Source of the DNA: Neocallimastix lanati (nom. inval.)
Lineage: Eukaryota > Neocallimastigomycota > Neocallimastigomycetes > Neocallimastigales > Neocallimastigaceae
Direction: 5' to 3'
Assembly: GCA_016946835.1 (NCBI GenBank)
Contig: JACVTC010000147.1
Coordinates: forward strand, 392,501-437,659
DNA length: 45,159 bases
The notes beneath the pieces are model-generated. The model saw only the letters and a program-made list of their open reading frames with translations. It was not told the DNA's origin and searched no databases. The translations under genes were made by a program, and so were the position numbers. Shown one piece after another: positions 1 through 13,956 of the stretch; position 1 is the first letter of the stretch; each line of letters begins with the position of its first letter.

Positions 1-956
1 TATTATTATTATTATTATTATTATTTGTAGTAGCAGTAGTAGTAGTAGTATTTTCATTTTCATTACTCATTGCTTTTTTAGTTTTACGTATTTCTGCCAT
101 TTTTTTAAAGAAGGAAGGAGGAGGAGTTGGATCTTCTGAAATAATTATAATTTCCACATCATCATCAGAATCTTCGGATTCTTCTTCATATTCACTTTCC
201 TCTATATAAGTATCATTTGCATCAACATCCGTTTCTTCATTACAAGTATCACTTACATCACTACCATACAAATTTGAAGTTATTTCATTTTCTTTATTTA
301 TAAAGCTATTAAATTTTGAGTCACTTTCTTTTAAATTTCTATAATGTTCTTCATCGTAACCTAATATATTTAATTGATTCTCAAGATAATTATCTAATGG
401 TGATGATGAATTTTCATTATTATCCGAATTAACATAGGTATCATCATTAATACCATAATTAGATTTCGTGGAATTTTGTTCATCATTATCTTTTTCCTTA
501 TTATAATACAAACTTACATCTAATAAATCATCTTTATTATATGTAATATAACTTTTATTATTTATATCAAAAAATAATGAATTTGATATTGATTTATCTT
601 TTAATATTGATGAATTCTTAGTAATTTCGTGACCAAAATGATTAGACACTTTTTCTTTATAACTTTCATTCAAATTATGATTATTGATATCAAAGAGTTG
701 ATGTGTAATAAATACTACATTTGAAGTATTGGAATTTTTTTGATAAATATTGTCATCAACTGGAAATGTATCATGCTTATTTTCAGATTCCGTATCATCA
801 TTAGCAGAAGAAAGTAGCGTTATTGCTGATAATTGATCATCGGAAACATATGTTCCATCGGATAAATTTTCGAAACTATAAGTTGTCTTCATATTATCTA
901 TAAAAATTAAAACCATTATTAATGTTTTATATTTTTATAAAAATTCATATTAAATG

Positions 957-1013
<57 letters not shown>

Positions 1014-1440
1014 CTTTATTATTATATTTATCTAACTTACCATTAAATTTATATTTACTAAAATTTATTAATTATTTATTATTTATTAATTTTTAAAATT
1101 TTACAGATTAATCATTATTAATTTATTTTAAAAAAAAAAAATTATAATATTTTGAATTATCAAATAAAAAAAATACCTTTGAAATCCATATGTATCATAT
1201 GTATTAATTAAAGATTTTTTATTTTGTGAAAAGTAATTGCCTTTAATAAAATTTGTCAATAATAAATCTTTTCCTTCGAGAAAATCATGTTTTATTAATT
1301 TAGTTCTTTTTAATAAAATTTAAATTAATTAATATGAATAAATATAAAATTTCAATTATATATATATATTCTAACATAAATTATATATAATACCTTGTAT
1401 CTATTTCATTAATATTACAATTCCATTGTTCTCTTTCCAT
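1..1440 (-). CDS. Possible HSF-type DNA-binding protein, 5' part (C-terminus beyond window)
   Basis: Spliced minus-strand model: exons 1440-1394, 1305-1177, 1057-1041 (17-nt microexon) and 897 to beyond the window start. All junctions are GT-AG and all phases agree; without the microexon the frame breaks. About 363 residues are visible. Residues 6-57 (Trp6, His22-Asp23-Phe24, LTNFIKGNYFS at 32-42, TYGF at 54-57) resemble the second half of a heat-shock-factor DNA-binding domain (W..., LPKYFKHNNFS, LNMYGF). The first helix of that domain would lie upstream of Met1, so an unseen 5' exon is possible. The rest is acidic, Asn/Ser-rich and low in complexity, with a Glu/Asp cluster followed by a short basic segment (FFKKMAEIRKTKKAM) and Thr and Asn runs, as in transcription-factor tails. 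The exon structure is well supported; the family assignment is tentative. Confidence 0.5.
957..1012. repeat. (ATT)n microsatellite in an intron
   Basis: About 18 tandem ATT/TTA units lie in the intron between the 17-nt microexon and the large exon of the possible HSF-type gene. Confidence 0.9.
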
Positions 1441-2335
1441 TTTCATTAATAAAAATTGGAAATAAATATTATAGTATGTATAATTTAAAATAAAATAATA
1501 TAAAATAATAAAGAAAAAGAAAAAGAAAAAAGTATACTAATAATTCTTTTTCTTCCCTTTTTCCAAAATTTTATTATTTTTCTTTTATAAAAATACTTTT
1601 AAAAAAAAATAATAATAATAAGGATGGTATATAATAAACTCACTGAGATTAAAGTATATTACTTTTTTTTTTTTTTTTTTGATTTGAAAATATTAAAAAT
1701 ATTAAAATTCCTTTATATTTTATATAAAATGCAAATAATATTAAAAGGGAAAGTAAAGATAATATATATATTCAGCAAAAAAAAAAGCTTCTTTAAATAT
1801 ATTGTTTTTTTTTTGTTTTTGTTTTTTTTTTTTAATTATATATATTATCTTAATATGTTTTAGTTTTTCTTTATTTTTATAATTTGAAATTTTTGGTTTC
1901 GTTTATTATTATTGTTGTTACTAATTTTGTTTTGGTTATCTTATTTTTTTTCTCAGAAATTCTTCTTTTATTGTTCTTGTTTTTACAATTATTTTATTTT
2001 TTATCTTAAAATTAAATTAATATTGATTATATATATTTAATGCAAAAAAGAAAAAAGTCTTGATTATTTTAAAAGGTATATTATTTATATCTATGATAAT
2101 TTATATAAAAAAATAATAGAACGATAATAAATTTATTAAATTTTTTGACAAAAATATATTAAGTATCTATATAAATAAAACAAATATCTAAATCTTTTTG
2201 AAATTGGGCTTTGAATTTAAATCTATATTGATATATAAATTAAGAATAAAAAAAATATATTATACAAAAAAAACTACTTTATAAAAAAAATAAATATAAA
2301 TAGATAAAAATAAAAATTAAAATTATGATAATATA

Positions 2336-2369
<34 letters not shown>

Positions 2370-2727
2370 ATTACTTCTTATTATTTTAATATTATAATAA
2401 GTTTTTTAAAATCATAAAAAAATATGAAAGATTACAATTTATTCATAATATATATGTAATATATTTAATTATATATTAAATAAATATGTTTGTATTTTTA
2501 AATATATTATCAGTATAGATTTAATAAATGCTGATTCAGTAATAAAAATTGTATATTAAAGTTACAATTCTTTTTATAATTTATTCATATATAATAGTAT
2601 ATATTAGTAATATATGGATCGATTATATGTTTCAATTAAATTGGTATATTTTTATATGAATAAATACTTCAAATTCAAAATTAAGGGTTAGGTGAAATGG
2701 ATATTATTAAATTTATAGTTTTAAAAA

Positions 2728-2792
2728 TTTAAATTAACAAGAAAAGTTTTACTAAATTTGGCTATTTTTTTGACTTTTCTCGTTAATTTAAA
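2728..2792. repeat. 20-bp imperfect inverted repeat
   Basis: Arms 2728-2747 and 2773-2792 are complementary at 19 of 20 positions around a 25-nt loop. It could be a hairpin RNA, a mobile-element remnant or a structure of no function. The DNA on both sides shows no gene. Confidence 0.7.
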
Positions 2793-3129
2793 ACTAGAAA
2801 ATGGTCTTAATGATTATTATTATAATCTTAAATTAGTATTATCATTAATCATGACTAAAGCAGAAAACAATTGTTTTTTAAATGACTTTTTTGATTTCAT
2901 GAACATACGTGAATGACTTTTCTCTTAATAGCTGCAATAATTATTCAAAAAGCTAAGTTCAATTAAATATTATTAACTAATCTTTAATATTCAAACTCTA
3001 CTTAACAAAAAACTATTAGTATTACTCTTATTGATGTATATAATTATTTGTTAATAACTTCATATTATTAATAATTAACTTTTCTTTTTTATAAATTATA
3101 TCTAAAAAAAAATTTTTTTTTTCATTATT

Positions 3130-3430
3130 AATTCCCCTATTTAACAGAATTTAATATATTATTATTATTAATTTATTACTTATTATTATTATATCAATTA
3201 TATTAAAATTAAATAAAAGTGATCAATAATTTTTCATAAAATTAAAAAATTCTTCCATTTTTATTAATCATTTTATCACTTTTAATAAATACATAAATAA
3301 TTTATTATTATTATTATTATTATTATTTTGTTATTCTTATTAATTATTCTTATTATTTTTATTATTTTAATAAATAAATAAATAATTTATTATTATTATT
3401 ATTTTTATTATTTTAATAAATAAATAAATA

Positions 3431-3461
<31 letters not shown>

Positions 3462-3800
3462 TTGTTATTCTTATTAATTATTATTATTATTATTTTTATT
3501 ATTTTAATAAATAAATAAATAATTTATTATTATTATTATTATTTTTATTATTTTTATTATTATTATTAATAATATTATTATTTTGTTATTATTTATTATT
3601 ATTATTATTATTATTATTTTGTTATTATTTATTATTATTATTATTATTTTGTTATTATTTATTATTATTATTATTTATGATTATTGTTATTATTTATTAT
3701 TATTATTATTTATTATTACTTTATTATTATTATTTATTATTATTATTATTTTATTACTTTAATTATCATTATTTGCTTTTATTATTTTGTTATTTAGTGT
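3130..3800. repeat. TTA/TTATT microsatellite tract
   Basis: Long runs of TTA units are interspersed with longer repeating segments, such as ATAAATAAATAATTTATTAT near 3370, 3420 and 3510. The ORF readable through it is a pure repeat translation. Confidence 0.85.
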
Positions 3801-6002
3801 TTGATATTAAATTATTATTTGTTATTGTTATTCACTATTATTCTAATGTTTTTAACTATTTTAAAATCTATTATAGTAATAATAGATTTTCAAAATAACT
3901 CTATATAGGTCCTTACTAATAATATTATTCTCTATATTTAATTCTCTAATAAATGATATTAATAATAATAATAATAATTATGATTAATGTAAATGTAAAT
4001 GTATTGTATTAAGCGTATTCTTGTGTGTATTAATTAAAACATATGTTGAAATTATTTTAAAGTTTTTACAATTAAACTTTTTTTTTTTTTTTTTAAATTT
4101 TAATTAATTAATATATATATAATTTTTAAATTTTGATAATTTATATAATTAAAATCAAAAAAAAAAAAAAAAAAAAAAAAAAAACATTAATGAGATGATG
4201 GAGATACTGAAAAAATAAAATAAAGAATGAAGACAATTTGTTTAAAATTATTGATATTTATTTAATTTATTATTATCTGATAGAGATTTTTAATTCTTAT
4301 TATAAAATTAAATTTTAAAATAGTTATCAATACTTTTAATAGTATTTCTGTATACTCATTAATACTTTTAAACAATTTATTATGCTTTACTTAATATAGT
4401 TTAAGGTAATTAAATGTTAACTATTTAATATTATTTAATAATTATTATTTATTAAATGTTATTTAATATTATTTATTAATTATTATTTATTATTGATTTA
4501 TTATTAATTTAATATATATTAATATATAATTATTATTTTTAAATATTTCAAAAATATTTTAAACTAAAAATAAAAAAAAAAGTTTAATTTTATCTATATA
4601 TTTTTAGCATTTATAAATCGAAAAGAAGTAAAATGTAAAATTAGTAATTAGAAAATTATTTCAGATTCAATTACTGAAGAAAGTATTCTTATATTAATAT
4701 TTTCAAACTTTAAATAACATTATTAACTAATACTGATGAAGAAAAAACTTTTTTTTTTTTGAATTTTCAATTGTTAAAACTTTTTATTTGTTATTTATTA
4801 TTATATTATAATAATTATAGTAATTATTTATCTATTTAACTTTATAAAGCTTATAACATATAAACTTTAGTTTTAATATTTGGACTATTAGAATATAATT
4901 TTAAAAAAATATGAAATAATAAAATTATATTTATATAATAATAAATTTTATTAATAAAAAATATTTAAAATGTTAATAACTAGAAGACATTACTAGAATG
5001 TCAAACTATTTTAATATATTATAATTATATAATTATTGAAAAAGTAGTAGAAATAACTGGGTTAAATGTAACATATGAACTATCACACTCCTATATAGCT
5101 AATTTGATACTAGATTTTTTTTTCTTATATTAATATAATTAGAAAATATTTGATAATCTATTTATTTATATATTATTTATTTATTAATTAATTTATTTAA
5201 TATTTATTTATTTATTATTAATTTATTTATTTAATATTTATTTATTTATTTGTTTATTAATTATTTAGTTTATATATATTTCTATAATTTATATATAATA
5301 ATATATATGTAATACAAATAAAATACATTTTATATTCATTGAATTTTCAATTCTTAAAAAATTTGTTTTTTTTTTAAAAAAAAAACTTAAAAATATTTGA
5401 ATTATGATTGGATAATGAATTTTATATTTTAAAAAAATAATTAATTTAATATCAAAGATATCAATATATTTGTGTGTATTTTAATATATTAAATATGTTC
5501 AATTGATCATTTCTGCATAATTTTTTTTTTTTTTTAAATCATTCTTTTCAAAAAAAAAAAAAAAAAATTTTGGATATTTTTACATAATATATGGTAATAT
5601 AAATACAATATATTATACATAAACGAAAAATATTTCTTAATAAATAAATATATAAATTTAAATTAAAATGGATAATTTGGATAATTTTTTTTTTTTTTAA
5701 AAATAAATTAACTTTTATTATTTATTTATTTATTAATTTATTATTTATTCTATTTAATATTTATTTATTTATTTATTTTATTATTGTAGTTGGATAAAAA
5801 AAATTATAAAATTATATTTATATATATATAATTATATTTTAAATTTTAATTTTTCTAAATCGATAAATATTAATATAAAATATTTAAAATTTTCTTTTTT
5901 TTGTTTAAAACAAAAAATAATTTTTTTAAAAAAAAAATAGAAATTAAATAAATTTAAATAAACTTAATAAAATATATAATTATAAGATATATTAATAAAA
6001 AA

Positions 6003-6803
6003 ATGTCTTTATTAAACATATCAAATTCAACACAATTATTAAAATCTAGTAGTAGAATAATACTACCAAAATGTATACAATTAAGTAGAATTACTACAAA
6101 TAAAAATAAATTAGTTTTTCAAACAAAAAAATTTTCATCCACTCCACTTAATAATGCTTCTACTTTTGATTTTTCTAAACATTCAAATGAATCCAGTACA
6201 ATTCTTGGTTATGATAAAATAGATCATTTAAAGAATAAAGATGAAATTAAAGATTCATTAGAAAATGTTAAGAAATGTTGGAATCAATATTTAATTAGTG
6301 AAGGTTTTGATACTAATTTTAGAAATTTAAAAATTATTGAGGAAGAATCAAATAAACCCGGAAAAGTTGTTATGAAATTTGTTGTTCAAAAAGTAAATAA
6401 AAATATTATTAATAAATAAAATAGTAAATAAATTAAATTAATATTAATAGATAGATATATATATATAACTGGTATATTTAATGATAATTAAATAATTATT
6501 AATTATACATTTTTATAGGAACATACAAATCGTCATGGTGGTTTACATGGTGGTTTCATATCATCTTTAGTTGATATTGTTGGTTCATTATCTGTTTCTT
6601 CATTTGGAGAAAAATACTCAAAGCATGTTTCTGCTGATATTAATGTTTCATTTATGAGAGGGGCAAAAATTGGTGATGAAGTTATTGTTGAAGCAAAATG
6701 TGAAAAACTAGGACGCTCTTTAGCTTTTACAGTTGTGGAATTATATAATTCAAAGACTAAAAATATAATTGCTGAAGGAAGACATACTAAATTTATAAAA
6801 TAA
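6003..6803 (+). CDS. Hotdog-fold acyl-CoA thioesterase (ACOT13/THEM2-like), organelle-targeted
   Basis: Two exons, 6003-6392 and 6519-6803, with donor GTAAAT, acceptor TTTATAG and phase 0, give 224 residues. From about residue 125 it matches the PaaI/ACOT13 thioesterase family: EHTN at 131-134, LHGG at 139-142, LVD at 147-149, and a C-terminal GRHTKFIK. By comparison with human THEM2 as I remember it, the catalytic Asn, Gly, Asp and Ser correspond to Asn134, Gly141, Asp149 and Ser168, so the enzyme should be active and hydrolyse acyl-CoA thioesters to free acid and CoA. The first 45 residues are rich in Ser, Lys, Arg and Leu and lack acidic residues, as in mitochondrial presequences. In an anaerobic fungus the target would be the hydrogenosome. 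The extra 80-90 residues before the domain are unusual for this roughly 140-residue family. The ORF runs 9 codons into the intron, so an unspliced read gives a false 138-residue protein. Confidence 0.9.
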
Positions 6804-8564
6804 AAAGTTAAAATAAAATATATTTATATATATATATAGGGAAATTGAAATAACCATAAAAAAGTTTTTTTTTTTTTTATATCATATATCCATAAATTAT
6901 TTAAAATATATTCGTAATAACAATATATAATAATAAAATTCAAAAATTTAAATTATTTTGAACAATTAATTTATATATAATATATTTTTATATATTTTAA
7001 TTTATTTATTAAAACTTAAAAAATAGAATAATAAATAAAAATAAAAATAAAAAGATATAAATAAATAAATAAATAATATAAAATAAAATAAAATAAAAAC
7101 GTAAAGAAAGACATATTAAAAACTATCATATATTTATTTATCTGTTTTATTTTATTTTATTTTATTTTATTAAAGCTATTATTATTCATGAAAAATTATA
7201 ATAATAAAGATAACATTAATTATAAAAAAAATATTTTAATAATTCAAAAAATAATTATAAACTAATAATAGTAAAATTAAAAAAAAATAATTATAAACTA
7301 ATAATAATAAAATTAAAAAAAAAAAAATAATTATAAACTAATAATAATAAAATTAAAAAAAAAAATAAAAAAAAAATAAAAAAAAAAATAATAAAATTGA
7401 AATTCAAAAATAAGCAAATTTGTATATATATATATATGTTTGACAATTAAATAATAATAAATGAAATAAAATAAAATAAAATAAAAAAGAAAAAAAGAAA
7501 AAAGTAAACAAGAATGTAAACTAAATAAAATAAAAATAGTTTATTATATAATTTGTTATTGAAAGAATGCTTTATATATAAAATACAAAAGTTTCATGTA
7601 GGAATCCTTACAACTGAAAGAAATGATAGTAGATTAATATTTAATAAATTATTTTAATGATATATTATTAAAAAAAAATTTTTTTTAGAATAATAAATTT
7701 TAAAAAATCATAAATATATATGTTAGCAAGTAAAAATTTAAATTAATAATATTGAACTATCAATATTAAAGATTTTTAAACTAATTAATAGATTAAAAGC
7801 TTTAAATTTATTAGCATAGTTTTATGGTGCAAAGAAAGAACAGAGGTCACAACAAATATATCAATTCATTATTTATGTTTAATTTAAAGTTCATTAATAA
7901 ACTTTGATATTTTTACTATCCAATTGATTTATTAAATATCATTGTAAAAGGAAAATAATAATTTATTTAATATCAATCAATTATATATATATATAACTTT
8001 TTTTTTTTTAATACAATATGCATTTGAAGGTTTTAATGCAATAATTTATATGCATATAAGGAATATAATTAATTTTTACTTCTTTTCAATTTTTTAAAAA
8101 CTATTATCATTGAAAAATATATAAAATATTGAAATTTTTTATATATTATATATTATAAATTTAAAATATTTTGTGCTAAATGATAAAGACTACAAGAATT
8201 ATAGAATTTTTAAATTATTTGTATTAAAAAAACTTTATTAATATTTAAAAAATATATTAAAAAAAATTTTTTTTTTTCTAAATATTTTATTTATTTATTT
8301 ATTTAAATTAATTTTTATTTATTTATTTATATTTTTTTAATTATTTAATTATTTATTTATATATAGTATTTATTTATTTATTTAGTATATGATTCATTTA
8401 TTATTTATCAATGATCGTACATTATCGTAATGTAACGTAGATATTTGTATAAAATTTTTTTTCTTTAATTTAATTGGATAATTTACATAAAAAAATTAGA
8501 ATTAATTGGAATATATTATAATTAATATAATTAATATATTATTATAATTATTAAGAAAATATAT

Positions 8565-8597
<33 letters not shown>

Positions 8598-8743
8598 CAA
8601 CACACAATTTTATTATACTGTATAAATAAATTTATTTGTTTTTTGTAGAAAAAAACAATTACTATTATTTAAATTTATTTATATAAAATATAATTTACTA
8701 TAAAGGCTAATTATTCTTCTTTTTATTGGAGAATCTAATTAAA
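6804..8743. other. Intergenic AT-rich DNA
   Basis: About 1.9 kb containing A/T homopolymers, AAAATAAAAT-type repeats near 7080 and 7460, and three near-repeats of ATAATTATAAACTAATAAT at about 7250-7345. No coding signal was found. It separates the thioesterase 3' end from the eIF3i start on the same strand. Confidence 0.6.
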
Positions 8744-11151
8744 ATGGTAATATATGAAATTTGTTTTTAAAACAGAAATTGTTATCAATATATATTTGGT
8801 TTAAAATGATTGAAGAAAAAGATGACATCAGTATAACAAATAAAATAAAAAGATACAAGAATGAACGAAAAATTATTGGTAATAATCCAGGAAATTATTA
8901 AATTAGATTAATAAATAAGCTCAGTGGTTAATCCAAAACCGGAAAAAAAAAAAATTCTCAGGACATAACGTATAAAAAAAAAATTATTGATTATTAACAG
9001 ATATTTACCTCAATGTCAATTATAAACAATTAACATATATACAATCAATTTTTCTTTATTATTATTACTATTATTATTGTCATTATGATAATATAGTAAA
9101 TTAATCTAATTCCGAATAAACATAAATTAAATAATAAAATTCAAATCGATAATTAATTAATTCAATTTGATAAATTTTAAACTTAATGAAATCTGATTAT
9201 TTCAATATTAAACAAGAAAAATTACTAAACTTATTATTAATAATTATTATATATAATATGATATTATAAAAACAGAGACCAATTCTTCTTAATGGACATA
9301 CTCGTTCTTTAACTAAGATCAAGTATAATCGCGAAGGTGATTTACTTTTCTCTGTTTCTAAGGATCATACACCAACTGTTTGGTACTCACACAATGGTGA
9401 ACGTCTCGGTACTTACGATGGTCACAATGGTACTTGCTGGGATATTGATGTCAATGGTAATAAATATTAAGATATTAAGTGTATATTATAAAAATGATAT
9501 TGATATATATGTTCAATGAAATATGAGAATTTATTTTTAAAGTGATTTTTTCATAATCATTTTCAATTTTTAAATGTTAACAATAGTGAAGTAATAAATG
9601 AAAAAATTTATCCTAATAAATATTTAAAATATATATTTAAAAGGTACTACTACCAGAGTTTTAACCGGTTCTGGTGATAATACTTGTAGATTATGGGAAG
9701 CTACTACTGGTAAGGAACTTCATGTTTTTGAAACTAAGAGTGCTGTCAGATCAGTTGCTTTCGCTTTCGGTGATAAGGAAGCTATTTTCGTTACTGATGC
9801 TACTATGGGTAACAAGTCAACTATTCACTTTATTAAGATTGCTGAAAATCCAGAAGAACGTAAATATCATTATAAACATATTTATTTTATTAAAATGAAT
9901 TTTAAATTTTATTTTTTATAATTCATTAATATTATATAATAATGATAAATATGAATATTATTTTATTTATAATTTTTATTATCATAATATATATTATCAA
10001 AAAAAAAAAAAAGAACAACCACCATACAAGACCATTACTACTAACGGTTCCAAGTTCACTATTGCTAGATGGGGTTACCTTAATAAGACTATTGTTGCTG
10101 GTCATGATGATGGTACTATTACTATTTTCGATTCTGAGGTAATATAATTATTAAACAATTAATTTTATTAATATATTTTTATTTAATTGAATATATCTTA
10201 AATTATTTAATTAATCTAATGAAAAAATAAAAATTATTTTTATATTTTTTCTTTTCTTTTTTTTTTTTCAATAAAAAAAAAACTTAAAATGAATGATGCT
10301 ATTATTAATAGACTGGTGAAATTGTTAGAAAAGCTAAGGATCACACCTCAACTATTCAAGATCTTCAATTCTCTAATGATCTTTCATATTTCATTACTGC
10401 TTCTAAGGATACTAACTCATTTATCTACGATTACGAAACCTTAAAGATTTTAAAGAAATACCCAACTGAAAGACCAGTTAACTCTGCTGCTATCTCTCCA
10501 TTAAAAGAACATGTAAATATAAATATTAATTTGTTCAGAATTCATTATATAATTATTATTAAACAAAATATTATATTAATAATATATTAATCATTAATTT
10601 TTTACTATATTTACATATATATATTTATAATTAAAATTAAAAAAAAAAAAAAAGATTATTCTTGGTGGTGGTCAAGATGCTATGAGTGTTACTACTACTA
10701 GTGTTACTGCTGGTAAATTCGAAGTTCGTTTCTTCCATAAAATCTTCCAAGAAGAAATTGGACGTGTTAAGGTAAAATTATAAATGATAATATATATAAT
10801 ATAATAAAAAGTATTAATATATTAAAATCAATCTTATATTTTTAATAACAGGGTCATTTCGGTCCAATTAATACCTTAGCCTTCCATCCAAGTGGAAAGA
10901 GGTAAAAATATATAAAATAAAAAATAAAAGCATTAATTTAAATTATAAAATTTAAAAACATTTTTATTTTGTAATTAAAAAGAAATTTTAAGTATATTCA
11001 TATAATTAATATAAATATAAATTATTAAATAATTAAAATAATTATATTAACAATAATAATAGTTTTGCTAGTGGTGGTGAAGATGGTTATATTAGAATAC
11101 ATCATTTAGATCCAGATTACTTCACCTTCAAATATGATGAAGAAGAATAGA
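8744..11151 (+). CDS. TIF34: Translation initiation factor eIF3 subunit I (WD40 protein)
   Basis: Exons: 8744-8746 (ATG only), 9276-9456, 9644-9859, 10014-10138, 10312-10512, 10655-10771, 10852-10901 and 11063-11151. All introns are GT-AG and all phases agree. The protein closely follows yeast Tif34/eIF3i: [18 protein letters not shown] at the N-terminus, [52 protein letters not shown] and an acidic end at YDEEE. It is a WD40 propeller that binds eIF3b in the eIF3 complex on the 40S subunit. No in-frame ATG precedes exon 2 in the same open stretch, because the nearest (about 9259) hits TAA at once. The ATG directly followed by GTAATATATG at 8744 therefore gives the start. Codon use is strongly biased to GGT, GCT, ACT, AAG, TTC and CCA, unlike its neighbours, as expected for a highly expressed gene. 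Confidence 0.95.
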
Positions 11152-11464
11152 TATTTCAAATTTTATTTAATATGAACTTGCATATTTAGGGGAAAAAAAT
11201 TTTTTTTTTTTTTTTTATGAAAAATTCTAATGAGAATGGAAAAAAAAAATAAAAAAAAAAAAAAAATAAAAATAAAATAAAATAAAAATAAAATAAAATA
11301 TTTCTTGTTAAATCAATTTATTAAGCTAAATATAAATATTTTTTTATTATTATTAAAATAGAAAAAAGATTTTTTTTATTAAAAATTAAAAATCATAAAT
11401 CAAAAAATAAATAAAATAAAATAAATTATTTTTATATTTATTAAAATAATAATAATAATATGCA

Positions 11465-11500
<36 letters not shown>

Positions 11501-11877
11501 TATGTGTGTGTGAATATAATTTTTTTCCTTTATATATATATATATATTTATTTAATAGATAGATAATAAATTTTTATTGAATATAATTAAATAAAATATT
11601 AAATATTAAAAATATAAAATAAAAAAAAAAATGAATTATAATACTTTTATTTTTAAATTTATTTATTATTTTTTTTTTATTTATTTTTATTTTATTTTTT
11701 TTTTTTAATTATTATTTTATTATTTATTTATTATTAATATTATAATATATTAATAATAATATTATTAATATCGTTCAATTTTATATTTTATATTTTATAT
11801 TTTTATAATTTTATATATTTATATATTTATATTTTTTATATATTTATATATTTATTTCCTTTTTTATAAATTTATTT

Positions 11878-11924
<47 letters not shown>

Positions 11925-12086
11925 TAAACTGTTCAAAATCTATATAAATAATATATATATATAAAGGCTTTTATTATTATTATTATTATTATTTTAATCT
12001 ATTGTAAATTATTATTGATTCATTTTTTTTATTTGAAACAATAATTTATTTATTATCAATTAAAAATAATCAAAATTATAAAAAAG

Positions 12087-12124
<38 letters not shown>

Positions 12125-12245
12125 CTAAAAAAAATAATATATTATTTATAAAAAAAAAAAAAAAAAATAGTATTAAAAAATTAAGTATATATATATTATA
12201 TATTTATACATTTAATATAATATAAATAAAATGAAAATTATTAAA

Positions 12246-12277
<32 letters not shown>

Positions 12278-12389
12278 TTAAAAATATTAAAAATATAAAA
12301 AAAAATATTAAAAAATATAAAAAAAAAAAAATTATAAAGCTATAAAATATAATTTTTTTTTTTTTTTTTAAATATATTTTTAACTGAGT

Positions 12390-12423
<34 letters not shown>

Positions 12424-12443
12424 CATTTATATCCCATTCCTTT
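11152..12443. other. Convergent intergenic region with long T/A homopolymers
   Basis: This region lies between the 3' ends of eIF3i (+) and the AKR1-like gene (-). It holds T29 near 11467, T43 near 11880, and several A and T runs of 14-20. Both transcripts must terminate here. No specific terminator can be told apart from the background. Confidence 0.6.
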
Positions 12444-13913
12444 TTATACAATATCCTTCATTTCTATATTTTCATCATCCTCGGCTACTTCATGACCACC
12501 AATTACTTGTAAATTCAAATCTTCAGGTACGTCATAAATGGTATACCAATTTATGCTCTAAATACAAATAAATTTCATAAAATAAAAATTAAAATAAAAT
12601 ATATAATGAATTAAAAAAAATAAACATAAAAATAAAAATAAAAATAAAAATTAATAAATTAGGTTAATTATTATTATTAATTATTATTATTATTACTAAT
12701 TATTATTACTAATTATTATTATTAATTATTATTATTATTATTATTATTACTTTATGATATCCTGATCTTCTCCAGAAATAGATAGTATTTCTAATGATAC
12801 CAAAATCAAATGGATTATAATATCTTCTTTTATAATATTGAAGATTAACATCTTCTTTTCTTGTTAAATAATCATATTTGTAATAATTGGCAGATTCGTT
12901 TGTGGTATAGGCTCTAGCAATTTGATAGGTTTGAATCAACGCCAAAAATCCACACCAACAAAGATTCATCAACATCCATGAACAATTAGCAATAGAATAA
13001 GGATCTTGAACAAATAATGAACACATAGTTTCAGATAAAATACAATAAGGTGAACCTTCAACTATAGGTAATTTTTTGAAATCTTTTATTATTATTATGA
13101 TGATGATGATGATTAATTTTTATAATTATATTTTGATTATTAATATGAATAAGAATTGATTATGATTATGAATATGAATTGATAATTATTATGAATTGAT
13201 TATGATTATGATTATAAATATGAATATGAATATGAATATAAATTGATTATGATAATGAATATTATTATAATTATGATTCAGATAGTGATTAAAAATATGA
13301 TTATTGATTATTATTATAATATTATAATTTATAAATTTATATAAAAGGTTAATAAATTTAATACATATACATATATATATTAAAAAACAATAATAACAAA
13401 ATAATAAAAAATAAAAAATAAAAAATAAAAAATAAAAAATAAAAAATAAAAAACAATAAAAAAAAAATAATAATAACAAAAAAAAAAATAATAATAACAT
13501 AAAAAAAAAAAATGAAATAAAAAAAAAAATATGAAATATAAAAATAAAAATAAAAATTATATATATATAATATATATTTACAATTAAAAGCAATGAAAAA
13601 TAATAGAAATCCGCCAACAATAGTAGTATAAAGATAAGTTACAAAAGTACGATGATTCAAATAGCCGCTATAAAATTTTTTTTAAAAAAAAAATATATAT
13701 ATATATAAATATAATATAAAATTTAATAATAATAATAATATATTATTAATGAAATATAAATATTTGCATACATGCAATTATAGGTCCAGGGACAATGATG
13801 ATCAAATAATATTACACATTTATTGCAGAATCTACAATGCTTAGAACGAATTGGTTTTCTAATCTATTAATAATGGAAATTAAATGAATATCGGTATGAA
13901 TAATCTATTATAC

Positions 13914-13956
<43 letters not shown>

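Larger units (their letters stand above)
1441..6002. other. Intergenic AT-rich DNA, no gene seen
   Basis: 4.5 kb with very high A+T, homopolymers (A30 near 2340, A25 near 4160) and TTA/ATTT microsatellites. The open frames here translate to Phe/Tyr/Ile/Leu runs and are low-complexity artefacts. The only distinct structure is an inverted repeat at 2728-2792. The region holds the upstream side of the flanking divergent genes, so both promoters must lie in it, but no specific element could be identified. Confidence 0.6.

Noticed and set aside
1624-1863. Open frame of 79 codons
   Set aside because: It translates to Phe/Lys/Ile/Tyr runs from homopolymers; no codon bias or motif. The same holds for 3677-3898, 12204-12437, 13189-13660, 18347-18532, 20147-20359, 22593-22778 and 36992-37387.
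2684-2695. GGGTTAGG-type telomere-like motif, also on the other strand at about 18861-18871
   Set aside because: Only a single short match at each place, with no tandem repeat; likely chance.
8807-8902. 31-codon ORF inside the first eIF3i intron
   Set aside because: Short, no motif, and inside the inferred intron; could be chance.
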